From NCBI GenBank assembly GCA_964017155.1, contig OZ024854.1, forward strand, positions 54,586,441 through 54,650,440: DNA of 64,000 nt, given 5' to 3'. The translations under genes and the position numbers were made by a program. Each line of letters begins with the position of its first letter. Positions within the stretch are counted from its first letter, which is position 1. This DNA comes from Oasisia sp. SBJ-2009. Lineage: Eukaryota; Annelida; Polychaeta; Sabellida; Siboglinidae. Of this stretch, positions 22,011-34,700 are shown piece by piece. The notes beneath the pieces are model-generated. The model did no database searches. It was not told where the DNA came from and was given only the letters and a program-made list of their open reading frames with translations.

Positions 22011-23839
22011 ATGTTTATTTTGGTGACATCCGTGTTGATGTCAACAGCTCTCGGTGCCCCGACTGGAGGTATTTATATTCGCTACTTAATTGTGCTATTA
22101 TAAAGCGATTTTGCTAATTACATGAAACAGAATGTTGAAATTAGACCCACGTGTCTAGCTGACGTTAAAAATGTGGCTAATATTAGTAATAACTATTCAC
22201 GGTATTTTTATTTGTTGACGACTGACAAAAAACAGTTTCTCCGCTTCAAAACGAAAATTTGTATTGCTGTTTAATAATAGTACGCCCGATTTGTCTTCGC
22301 GAAGAAAAAAATGTACTGATGTTGTTGCAATGAAACCGGTACTCCCGGTAGTATAGACTTTTAGACCAGGCCCAAGGCAAGGGCAAGGTAAATAAGCCCG
22401 TAGGCAAAGCAAAGTCTAATATGTTGCTCAATGGCGTATTAGGGCCTATACAAAGACAACACTAGAACTTACCACATTTGGCAAGTTTCATTATTGTTTA
22501 CCGTGTCACAGTTTTACATGAACAATGATATAAATTTATGATGTCGAGTTTGTGGATACAGTTTTTCCATTACCCCTTGCTTGGAGTAATAATAATTATT
22601 GTATTCATAACTCTATAATATAACTTCTTAAGCCGAGGTAGTCTTGCGGTAACTGATGACGTTCGTACATCCCGGTCGAAGATGGCCAGCATGATGATGT
22701 GATTCCATCTCGGTGGGTCCGGATATGACGGGTCTTTTCTCCTAGTATTGAAATTATAAACAACAACCGAGAACTGTTACAGTGCAGACTCGTGAAACTG
22801 AAAACGCCACAGAACAAGAGTACAGACAGATCGAACACAACTATTCGGCTAGATAAAAGAACAGTTTTACTGCCCAGTGACTTGTTGGTCTAATTTCCTT
22901 CGTATCTGTGATGGTGTGTCACATTGGTGGCAACCACGCAGTCTTGTCTACTAATCGACCCCGTTCTGTTGTAGGGCCCGATCGGACGGCTCCACCAGGT
23001 AAATACATTGTGTCTCTTTATCTAGTGCGTAGAAGACATGTTTGGCTGTTTGAAAACTCGCGAAACTAATTAAAAAACAAGTCTCTTCTGCCGCCATATC
23101 GTGTTTGTGCTATTTTGCCGTTTGTATTCATGATCAGATCCCCAACGACTCGAACGAACTATACATTATTTCGCATACGGGCGTAATTGCCACAGCAGAA
23201 ACCTCCGTTATAAACTATATAGGCTTCCACCCGACAAAACCTAATCTAGAAGGTGGGAACTATTAAGCAGATATGTTCAAATTATTTGCGTAGCTATTGC
23301 AATAAGTTTGATTTTGAATACGCTTGCGGACAACGAGGTGGGGACCAATTGTGTACGATATCGTTAAATATCGCTCAAAACGGACCGGAAACAAAAATCA
23401 CTTGCATGCTGGGTATTACTAAAACGAACACACACCAAAACGCCCCCGTTGACATAACGTTTGGTCACTGACAACATCATTGTCTCTTGCAGTGGCAGAT
23501 GAAGGTAGAGCTTTCTCCCTCGCCGAGTTGGCAATTCTGCTGACGGTAGGCGGCGTGGTTGGCATGGCCGCCTGTTGCCGAGCGCTGATCGTGCGACATC
23601 GCAGACACCGCGACACCGCTACACACGAGGAGGAGTTCGAGGATTCGGAGTCGGAGTCGGACTCCGGATCCTCGACAACATACGTGTCCATGGAGGAGGA
23701 CTCCTCGGATGATATTCGCCGTGTCCACTACGGAGGGGTCCCCCTCACGTGTGCATCGTGCATATTCGGCAATAGCTTCGCCGGCATCAGTTGCGTGAAG
23801 ATTCCGCCCTATCAGCCGGATGATTCGTTGTCAGAGTGA
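22011..23839 (+). CDS. Small single-pass membrane protein, copy 2 (original promoter missing)
   Basis: Exons 22011-22068, 22975-22998 and 23493-23839, identical in structure to copy 1. The 142-aa product differs at four residues: I18T at the signal-peptide/ectodomain border, F37L at the start of the membrane span, R63H in the stop-transfer segment and I76F before the acidic tract. All splice sites and the frame are intact. Only 10 bp upstream of the ATG belong to the original gene. Beyond 22001 the upstream sequence is ATXN10 intron 1, so the CRE sites are absent. It is either silent, driven by a new promoter, or an assembly duplicate of copy 1. Confidence 0.75.
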
Positions 23840-26067
23840 GCGGGAAGGTCATCGTTGTGTCGTCTCGTCAACGTCACGTCATCGTCTCGTCCGTTTAATC
23901 GTCGGTGTGTTGTGTAGTCGGAGTGCTGCGGATTGACAGTGAGCGGGAAATAGAGGGCCGCCGCTCATCCGCAGTAGTCTCGACAATGTCGTCGCCATGA
24001 TGTCAAGGGACCCATGGTAGAAGCGTGCACGTCGCGGGTCCTGCCAGTTATTCAACTGCAATTCTACCACAACCTCCACACACTGACCAACCAACCAACT
24101 TACGAACGGCTACGACGTCTGGAGAAAACACGAATGACGAGTGTCACAACCGACGGAAGTGACGAACTGATGCGGTCGTACGGGACGAGCGCCATGTTAC
24201 TCGCTCTCGGACTTGCGCTGCGTCGAAACTGGGAACAACGAAAGTACCGGAAGTGGTGCATCGCTTCCTAAATGATTGCATTTCAAACTGCGGTTAATCA
24301 ACCGACCGATAACTGCAATTCTACTAAACCCTCAAACACTGACCAACGCACGAACGGTTACGATACCTGGAGACCACGTGAAAGACGAGTGTAACAATTG
24401 GTCGTGCTGACGACAGTCGCAGGGTTCAAGCGACTTCTCACTTACCCTCGGAAGTGTTTGGCGATGAAACCGGAAGGAAGGGCGAGGAATGCGGAAACAG
24501 CGAATAAATCGGAAGTAGAGCGAACTTTTACCGAACAATAAGTGAAGTGAAGAACTGGTACGATGGTACGGAACAAAGGGCCTGTAGCTCGCTCTCGGAA
24601 TTTTTCTGCAACCAAATCAGAAACAGCGGCGCTACCGGAAGTGGCATATCGTATCGAAAACTGCGGAATGTTGGCCCGATTAATCATACAGAACATGCGA
24701 CCTGTAGCTGTCGCTTACAACACGTTTGAATTTCAAATTGCGGTTATTCAACTGACGGATAACTATAACTTCAATTGTACGAGAACTTACACCACTGACA
24801 ACCGCACGAACGACTGCGATGTCTGGAGACTACCTAAATGATGAATGTCACAACTGATCGGAGTCGGAGGTGACGAACATCTTCTCACTTGCTCTCGGAA
24901 CAGTCAAACAAAGCGGAAACGGCGAAGAAAGCGGAAACGGCGAGGAAAGCGGAAACGGCGAAGAAAGCAGAAACGGTAAGGAAAGCGGAAACGGCGAAGG
25001 AAGCAGAAACGGCGAGGAAAGCGGAAACGGCGAGGAAACATGATAACAAGCAACTTCTAACGTAGTTATGGTGCAAAACGCTGAGTGTTGAACTGATCGT
25101 GCAGCACAAGTTTTCGTTCTCGAAACTGTTCGGCGACGAAACCGGGAACAACAAAGCTAGCGGAATTGGCGTGACGCTTCCAAAGCGTTCGAATTTCAAA
25201 CAGTGGAGTGTTCTTCTGATTCGATCATACAGAAAAACTGCTCTTGGAAGTGTTCTGTGACGAAACCGGAAACAACGAAGTAGCCGGAAATTGTGTGTTT
25301 CCAAAGCGTGCGCTTTTAAACTGCAATGTGTTGTTATGATTCCATTGTACGAAAGAAGCTGTCTCCATCTCAGGCTAGGAAGCTACCGGAAGTGGTGTGC
25401 TGTTATCAAAGTGTTTGAATGTCATACAAGTTTCCGATTGTTGGTCTGATTCGATCATGCGCAACAAGCGGTGTGTAGTTCATTCTCCGAAATGTTCTGC
25501 GATGAAACTGGAAGAGTGAAGCAACCGGAAGTGGTGTGTCGCTTCCCTACCGGAAGTGGTGTGTCGCTTCCGGAGCACTGACATTTCAAATTGCGCTGTG
25601 TTGATCTGATTCGATTCGATCATGCGGACAATCTAGCTCAAATATTTCGCGACGAAACATGGAACAACGACTTGTGTTGCCAGCTGTTTTGTTGAACGAG
25701 CGGTCTTTTGCTAACCCTCGGAATTATTGTGCAATGAAATGGGGAACAACGTGACTGCTAGAGCAAATCTACAGTACTCGGCTTCCAAGGTGATTGGAGT
25801 AGAAACTGCCGAGTTGAATGCTTGAAGAGAACGAGCCGCACCTCGCTCGCGGTTGGAAGTGTTCAGCGAGGACACCGGGAACAGCGTGGCCACCGGAACT
25901 AGTCTATAGCGTCCCTAATCTCAATTATCAACTATTATTTCAACATCACAATAATGAACTGAATTATTAATATATTTTTGTAATACAAAAACTATGTGCC
26001 ATGTTGCATAAGTACTTTAGATCCTGTTGTACACCACATGCTATTAAGGTGGGTTCGACTCAATAAA
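23840..26067 (+). other. Probable long 3' UTR of degenerate repeats, copy 2
   Basis: Counterpart of 10120-12350 with the same degenerate 110-250-bp repeats and 18-bp array (about 24895-25038). It ends at AATAAA 26062-26067. A few substitutions and a 3-bp deletion separate the copies. Confidence 0.5.
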
Positions 26068-26282
26068 AGTGTGAAACATTTCACTGCTGCTGCTCATATC
26101 TGTCTAAAGTAATAGTGGTTTACATAATTATCCCGTGTGAGATAAAAAAAAATCACACAAGTGAGAGTGACATTATGTCACTCGAGTGTTCACCTACGTC
26201 ACACGCTTCCACTAGTTTACAACACTACCTTTACCACCCGCACGCTGCGTCACGTAGTCCCTGTGCCCCTGCCCGCCTCACG

Positions 26283-26385
26283 GTCCGTCGGTCCGTCGGT
26301 CCGTCGGTCCGTCGGTCCGTCGGTCCGTCGGTCCGTCGGTCCGTCGGTCCGTCGGTCCGTCGGTCCGTCGGTCCGTCGGTCCGTC
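26283..26385. repeat. (GTCGGTCC)n octamer minisatellite, copy 2
   Basis: About 13 units of the octamer. The preceding CCCCTG array is shorter than in copy 1. Confidence 0.9.
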
Positions 26386-26490
26386 ATTTGTTGTGAGCAC
26401 GTTATCACTCTCAAATATACAAAGTATCACTTGTTTAAAGGGAACTAAGACAAGGCTTAACCTAAAATTCGTTTTCCATGTATACTATAG

Positions 26491-26838
26491 TAGAGCGCAA
26501 TGACTCGGGGGTAGAGCTTCGGACTCTCGACTAAGAGAACCCGGGCTCGAATCCTGTGCTGCGGCGTTAAAACATTGGGCAAGCTTTTTCACTCTACATT
26601 GCTTCAGTTCACTCAGCTGTATAAATGAGTATCTGGCTATAGACAGTGATGGATATGTGTACGAGCAGCCTTTCGCACATTAAGTTAAGCACATTGTAGC
26701 ACGTGGCTGGATGCTTCCTAGAGAAGTTGAGATGGTATTTGATTGAACAGGTTTGCCGGGGAAGTAAAGTGTAAAAGCGCTTTGAGCAGTCCTAATGCTA
26801 AGGATTTGATACTGCGCTATATACAAAAAACTTACGTA
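26491..26838 (+). mobile_element. tRNA-derived SINE, copy 2
   Basis: Duplicate of the SINE at 12778-13125 with A and B boxes preserved and only isolated substitutions. It was carried by the segmental duplication and is not an independent insertion. Confidence 0.65.
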
Positions 26839-27405
26839 CCTTTTACATAAAGATTAAGTATGTGTGTAACATTTGATAACATTAAAAATACATTTGTAGT
26901 AAAGAAAACGGTTTTATATCCGTGAATATAGTGTTTCCCGCGGAAAGTTAAAAGCAAGACGATCACGTGGTATCGTGGTGTCAAAGATGACAGGCGGACC
27001 CTTTCTACGTATTCAGAGCATGTTCACAAGGATAGTCTTTGAAACGATCGTCATGATAAATTATTGTGCGATATTCCGATGTACTGCAAACACTAGTTAT
27101 CACAGGGAACCAACATTATTTATCTTACGGTTCCACACGAATCAAATTGTATTACAATATTGAAGACAGAGGTTTCGTGGAGGTCTGACTCAGACTCAAT
27201 CAACGACTGAGCGTTAGGTTCGCCACCGTCTTCGGGTCATTTTATGAGTAATATTGTATTGATTGTAGCCCACGGAAGATAATCCATGCAAGGACACATA
27301 CATTATAAACATTTAACTTCAGACAGAAATTTTAGATATTACATTAATATCAATAATATGCTCAGAATCAGTTGGTAAAAGCGTTCGATATTTGCGATCC
27401 CTTTT

Positions 27406-27543
27406 ATACGGAAGCCCGTTGGTGCCACGGTGAATGAATATTTTTCTGATAGCCGCCACTTAATTATCTGGCGGCCGCCAGATAATTAAGAGGCGGCTAT
27501 GAGAAAAATATTCATTCACCGTGGCACCAAAGGGCGTCCGTAT
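27406..27543. repeat. 138-bp palindrome, copy 2
   Basis: The same foldback structure as 13693-13830, with the same arms and centre. Its persistence in both copies shows it has been stable since the duplication (or in both haplotypes). Confidence 0.8.
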
Positions 27544-28744
27544 TTTTACAATCGGAAGGACCCGGTTCGAACCTGACACAAAACCATTCATGTTTTCTAC
27601 TCTTGTTTATGCTTTCACTAAATAATTATTATAAACCGAATAATTTTAAACCAATAACATATTTACTGATGTACTGCTTGTGTTTTTATTGTTGTAGTAA
27701 TTATTTATTCGCGACGAAGATGAAGATATGGTAATCGTATAATTATAATTAACGATGATGTATATTTCAAAATTTTAATAATTGTTACTACAAATTATGA
27801 TTTGTTTTGATAAATGAAATTTAGAAATATGCATCGTCCTTATATACATGCAGTTAATATATTTTCATTTTTGTCGCGAATAAATAATCATTGCTTGTTA
27901 ATTCAATTTATAATTATGTTTTGTCTAATGATTATTTATAGTTTATACATAACGTTTATTTCTTGCGTTAAATATATGCTATCTGTTTGTAATGTATTTG
28001 TCCTGAAATGGATCATGACACGGCTGCTGCAATCGATAGAATAATAACTTTGAAAACAAACCGAAGACTGCGGCGATCTCGAAGGTCAGAAAGGCTTCTG
28101 GGTAACAACTGGGCTCAATTTTCCTACAAGATTTTATTAGTAAGGAATCTTAAGATAAACGTGTGTTCCTATGGTGACCAGTGTTTATAGTACATCGGAC
28201 TATCGCACAATAAAATAATTAATTTTGACGCTCGTTACCACCCAAAAGTTATCCTTGTAAACATACTCCGAATGCAAAGATGATGCCATTAGTGTCCTGT
28301 CTGACGTCACAACCGGGCAGCCAAAAAGCGCGGCGAAAAAATATATATATTCGAAAAAAGTCCCCTGGCATTCCATAAAGTGTAGAATTTCTAATTCCTT
28401 TATTATTATTTTTTGCTTTGTGGGTATCGAAATATATAAAAGCATATAATACGAATTCAAGCATTAGATGTTATTCCCTTTCACTGTGTACATATTAGGT
28501 ATCACAGTAACAAATATATACCATGTCCTCTTGGAGCTTTATACAATTGTGCCTTCACACAGGGTAAATAGTTCATTGCAACTTCACACATACAAAACAG
28601 ATAATTTTTTATTCAGAATAAATAGTTCACATGTACAACTGTACACATGCTAAACAGTTCATGTTGTAAGGTTCATCTTGTGGACCTGTTTCCTGGTGCC
28701 ATTTCTCAGCGGCAGAGTCTGCATCACGCAAACACTGGTATTTG

Positions 28745-31700
28745 TTACGTCTCTGATGTGGGAGGTAGAATGTTTGTTTCCGTCTTCTTTATGACGATCT
28801 TGCCATTGCATATTTGAGCGTCGACACCGAACTGCTGTAGGAGTTGTGTGTTGTTGGCGATGTCCTGTAGATCGGTGTCGGCAATGACGGCCTGGTTGGC
28901 TGCGTTGTCCTCACACAGGTTGCGTATTGCGACAACGGCCCACTGGGTGATGACTGGGAGGGTCAAGGTCACGTACAACAGTGGGTGTATTTTATTTTTT
29001 GCAATCATTTAATGTAATTTACTAAACAAAATGTTAGCGATATTGAAACTTTTATCTACAATAGGCTTTTGGCTTTTTAGTAAAAATTTGCCAAAATGTT
29101 TACGTACAATGAAAAACCTGATCAGTTCTGGGGAATGTGTTTAATTTCTACCTTGAAAGCACCCCGCCAACCGAACCTCTCTTTTAAAATGTAGCAGGGT
29201 AAAACTTACAATCGCAAACTGGACCCACACTGAGTAATACCTTTTCAATAAAGGTTGGCCAAAGTGTTTGGGCATTACTTACATTTACGACAACATAAAA
29301 ACATAAAATCCTATTCAGAATGGTAGTCTCATCGATGGTGACAACAATTTTATCATATTTTACAGTGCAAGAGACTGCTGTCTTAGAAACTGTCACAACT
29401 GTAGTCCGTAATGACAATCATGCTGTGATGATGATAATAATAGGATACAGTTGTTTCTGGCGTCAATATTCATGTGGTCCATGATCAGAGGGATCCCCCC
29501 CAGTGTCCTCACCTGAAACAACCAATGGTCAACCTTCTCATCCTCATACTCAACTACACCATGGCCCTAGTGCTACACCCACCAACCTAAGAGCTTACAT
29601 TCCAGGCAACTGCAGGTCATTTATGAACCTGCAATGTCTCCTATGCAATGGACACATGGTTCAGACTGTCAGACGTATTTCACAAAGCTTAGTGATGAGC
29701 ATTTTGCAATTCACGGTATATTGATTCTTAGAATATGTGCTACTAGTTTCGAGCGCCCCAAAACCTGTCAGTTGTCTGCCAGAACACACTCCCCATGAGC
29801 CAGTACCTACAGACCCCGCTACACAACACAACTTGCCCACACCTCGTCCTGGATCTCCCTGTTGCTGTAACTCATGTTTCCCACGAGACGGATGAGGTTC
29901 TTCTTGAGACCGAGGATTGGATGTCCAGCCTCGTGAGTGGACACTGTGTGAGAGTTGGCCAGCTTCGACACATTGCTGAAGATGTTCTCTCCCTCCTGAC
30001 CAATCATCCGGGTACAGTGCAGCAGATCTGGAACAATCACGGGTCTGTCGTCATCCATGCACACTCACTGAGATCTGGATCAATCACACGGGTCTGTCGT
30101 CATCCACGCACACTCACTCAGATCTGGATCAATCACACGGGTCTGTCGTCATCCACGCACACTCACTGAGATCTGGAACAATCACACGGGTTTGTCGTCA
30201 TCCACGCACACTCACTCAGATCTGGAACAATCACACGGGTTTGTCGTCATCCACGCACACTCACTCAGATCTGGATCAATCACACGGGTCTGTCGTCATC
30301 CACGCACACTCACTGAGATCTGGAACAATCACACGGGTTTGTCGTCATCCACGCACACTCACTCAGATCTGGAACAATCACACGGGTTTGTCGTCATCCA
30401 CGCACACTCACTCAGATCTGGATCAATCACACGGGTCTGTCGTCATCCACGCACACTCACTCAGATCTGGAACAATCACACGGGTTTGTCGTCATCCACG
30501 CACACTCACTCAGATCTGGAACAATCACACGGGTTTGTCGTCATCCACGCACACTCACTCAGATCTGGAACAATCACACGGGTTTGTCGTCATCCACGCA
30601 CACTCACTCAGATCTGGAACAATCACACGGGTCTGTCGTCATCCACGCACACTCACTGAGATCTGGAACAATCACACGGGTCTGTCGTCATCCACGCACT
30701 CACTGAGATCTGGAACAATCACACGGGTCTGTCGTCATCCACGCACACTCACTGAGATCTGGAACAATCACACGGGTCTGTCGTCATCCACGCACACTCA
30801 CTGAGATCTGGAACAATCACACGGGTCTGTCGTCATCCACGCACACTCACTGAGATCTGGAACAATCACACGGGTCTGTCGTCATCCACGCACACTCACT
30901 CAGATCTGGATCAATCACACGGGTCTGTCGTCATCCACGCACACTCACTGAGATCTGGAACAATCACACGGGTCTGTCGTCATCCACGCACACTCACTCA
31001 GATCTGGATCAATCACACGGGTCTGTCGTCATCCACGCACACTCACTCAGATCTGGAACAATCACACGGGTCTGTCGTCATCCACGCACACTCACTGAGA
31101 TCTGGAACAATCACACGGGTCTGTCGTCATCCATGCACACTCACTCAGATCTGGATCAATCACACGGGTCTGTCGTCATCCACGCACACTCACTCAGATC
31201 TGGATCAATCACACGGGTCTGTCGTCATCCACGCACACTCACTGAGATCTGGAACAATCACACGGGTCTGTCGTCATCCACGCACACTCACTCAGATCTG
31301 GAACAATCACACGGGTCTGTCTTCATCCATGCACACTCACTGAGGTTCACTGCAAACTACACATCCAACTGAACAATACACTTTACAATACAAATAAAAT
31401 ACACAACCATTATTATTACAATATAATGGTAATTTAAGAAAAATTAAATAAAGCAATATTTATATAGTTGTATCAGTTATGATCTCATGAATTTAAACTT
31501 TCACCAAATAATAAATAATCAGTATGATTACTGTTTACTTAACAAAATAATTTCTTACAATTAATAAATGGAGTTGCAAAAACTTACTGATGGAACACTT
31601 CAGTAAATCTATGTCACTGCGTAATGCCTGGTAACCATGGTGATTAGCTGTTGCAGAACACAAGATGTCAAGGTACGTTACAGTCAGCAGGGCGACCTGG

Positions 31701-34700
31701 TGGGACAGAAGAGAACTGAACACATCGTTGCAATAACAAAACAAATCACAGTTTCAGAACAGTCACCAATATACCAAAATTGTACTTTTTTCACATTTGA
31801 ATGTGCTTAAAAAAAATTCTAGAGGGCAACAAAGTCATTGTTTTTGTAAGAATGAAAATAATGATGAATTTTACATAACATTTAAGTAATTTAATAACTG
31901 GTTGTTTTTATTTAATCTGTTCAGCCCATCCGATCACAAAGTGTTTTGTCACATTCATTTATCCAAAAATGTCTGCCAATTCTGATGATTTTTACATATT
32001 TATTAGTAGAGATAAGTTGTTTGTTGAGTTACTAAAGAGTAAGAGTAATTAGCCATACATCTTCCTTGTCACTGCTTTCTTCCTGGTGATGCAAGCCAAG
32101 GATTCTGTAGGCATTTGTCTTGAACTCGGCACACACATAGTCAATGTTCTCTGCTGCCACGGCTGTGTGACTTGTGGTGCCATCTAGTGGATGTACTGGT
32201 GGTTCTTCCTTGGAATTCTCAAGCATCTGTAGCGTGACTTCCAACAGCAGTTGTCTACAATGCAGTACATAACACAATACAAAGTGGTAACAGTAATGGC
32301 ATCGTACACAATAAATTATATGTTACAAACTGAACCAGCAACAGTAAACAGCACATGATATTTTATATCATACACAATACAATCACAAGACAATCTTACC
32401 TCTGCTTGATTTGCAGCAGTGGGAACAAACTTTGCACAAACTGTGGTTGAGTCATGAGAGTCTGGATGATGTAGAGACTGAAAACAAAGAAACTGTGGTT
32501 GAGTCATGAGAGTCTGGATGACGTAGAGACTGAAAACAAAGAAACTGTGGTTGAGTCATGAGAGTCTGGATGATGTAGAGACTGAAGACAAACAAACACA
32601 GTAGCATTTGGTGGACACTTTCTGACACCCGCCGCTGTATTTTGTACTGTATTTTTCATTACTGTATTGCTTTTGCATTTTAGTTTCCTTGTAGCTACTA
32701 CCAGTCTACTACCAGAGGTCCATCAACGACTGCTGCTACAGTAGTACTGTATGTACTACCTACATGGACCTAGTACCAACCACCAGACTGTCTATGTCAT
32801 AGACTGCTGCCACAGTAGCCTTGTACCTACCACCAGTCTGAGTTGTGTCGAGACAGGTGGTCAAAGACTGCCACCACTATAGCATGACCTTCATGGTTGG
32901 AAGCAAGCCAGTGGACACGTTGTTTGTCCACCGTGATTATGTTGTAGATCACCATGGCCACGTAATCACAGGAAAGATTGTCAGGACAGTGGAGCAAGTC
33001 GCTGGAAACACAATGACAATAGCAAGTTTACAAAAGAAAATAATATTTAGTGTGTTTAAAATTAACAGGGAGTATTTCACAAACGGCACATTTTGTTCAA
33101 ATAAATTGTCCCTGGCCTGTGAACTGTATGTCACTGATAAGTTTTAATTTGCGGTTCCGTTTCCTAGGCATTCACTATGTTTTATACACTAGTATTATTA
33201 TCACATTCCAAGCAACATGCCTACAGTATATTGCAACAATTGTTTACCTACTTGGCAAGCAAAAAACTTTATACAATAATTAACCTTATTGAGAACATAA
33301 GCTATGTCTTACATATATTATATAACATGGTGTGTTGCTTAAACACATGGGCCATTTCTCACCTAAAAATGTCAGAGAACTTTTCCCAGACGAGCTGTGA
33401 GTTGACCTCTTGACCTACGACTGCATTACCCAGAAACTGTGCTCCACTTCGCAACATCCTAGTCACTGTGGGGGAGAAACACAGATATACTCACTCGCTC
33501 AGTGGTCGCCTCGATACTTCACTGCTGAATAACTGAACACAAACTGAATAAATACAATACATGTCATAAAGGGTGGTGACATGATTTATAGAAACATTGT
33601 GGACTTGCAAAAAGCAGCGAGATGCACCAACATATGAAAAGGTAACAGAAACTGGAAGTCCGCAGAAGCCATGCCGGTGACTATTATAAATATTTTATTG
33701 CCATAGTAATTGTAATAGTCACATACTTAATTATTCGCACATTAAATATATCTTTAGTCACATAGTGATACAATGGTCACTCTGAGCAAAGGACATCAAC
33801 AAATGTGCAGTAATGTTATGATTTAAATATTAAAACAACATGGAAAGAACTGGAGACATAGTTTGACAGCAAATGCAGATCAATGGGCCATGTGATTTTG
33901 GTGTTGGTGACGTAAACAGTTCCAAGTCTCATCTGATCACTAATGTATTATGTCTGGCCATAAGTGACGATTTTCTACATAACTTGGTTGTAACTGGGGG
34001 TACCTGTGTACCATGAAATGGCTTTTCTCCTAAATTGTATCACACAACTAATTACTACATTATATGTACACTATTAACTAAACAATTGGCATTGACTACT
34101 GATTCAGAACATTGATTCAATACACAAGTTTATTTATATTTTGTGTGAAATGATATATCCTATTACACTGGTATTTTATTTATGCTACCTGGCCCTGTAT
34201 GCCTGGTTGCAGACTAACTCATGAAATTGGGTATAACTCAGTTGCGAGATCGTAAGTTCACTAATCCGGTATGCATGACCACCACATAGGTTCAATTTTA
34301 GGCGACTGCCTGCCCAGTGGCCACCTGTCTCTAGGCTGACCAGCTAGGAGGTGTAACGCGGTGATAATAATCTGTGACCATGAAAAATAGGCACCGTGGT
34401 AGTTTTGACAAAACGACAGAGTAGGAATTTGAGGTGAAATCACGTATTCTGGAATAGGAAGAATCCACTAGAGAAGTGGAACTGTACGAACTCGTTGTCA
34501 CAATATGTTTTACAACTGTGGATGAACTGTGAAATTACTTGTAATACCCTGACACGCCTTGCCGGCCCTGGTAGGTAGAAACTGGGTAAGCCAGTATACA
34601 CTTGATACAGATTGTGGTTTCACCATACTCGTACCTGAAGTAGTAGTCATAGTGTGCTGGTCATCCTGGTTACATGTCCCCATGGCAACCTGCATAGTGT

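Noticed and set aside
30192..30804. Plus-strand frames of 155-187 codons with THTHSDLEQSHG repeats
   Set aside because: Generated by the 49-bp minisatellite in an ATXN10 intron, antisense to the gene, and open in overlapping frames.
30025..31342. CRISPR-like array
   Set aside because: Units are contiguous 49-bp tandem repeats without unique spacers, and the DNA is clearly eukaryotic.
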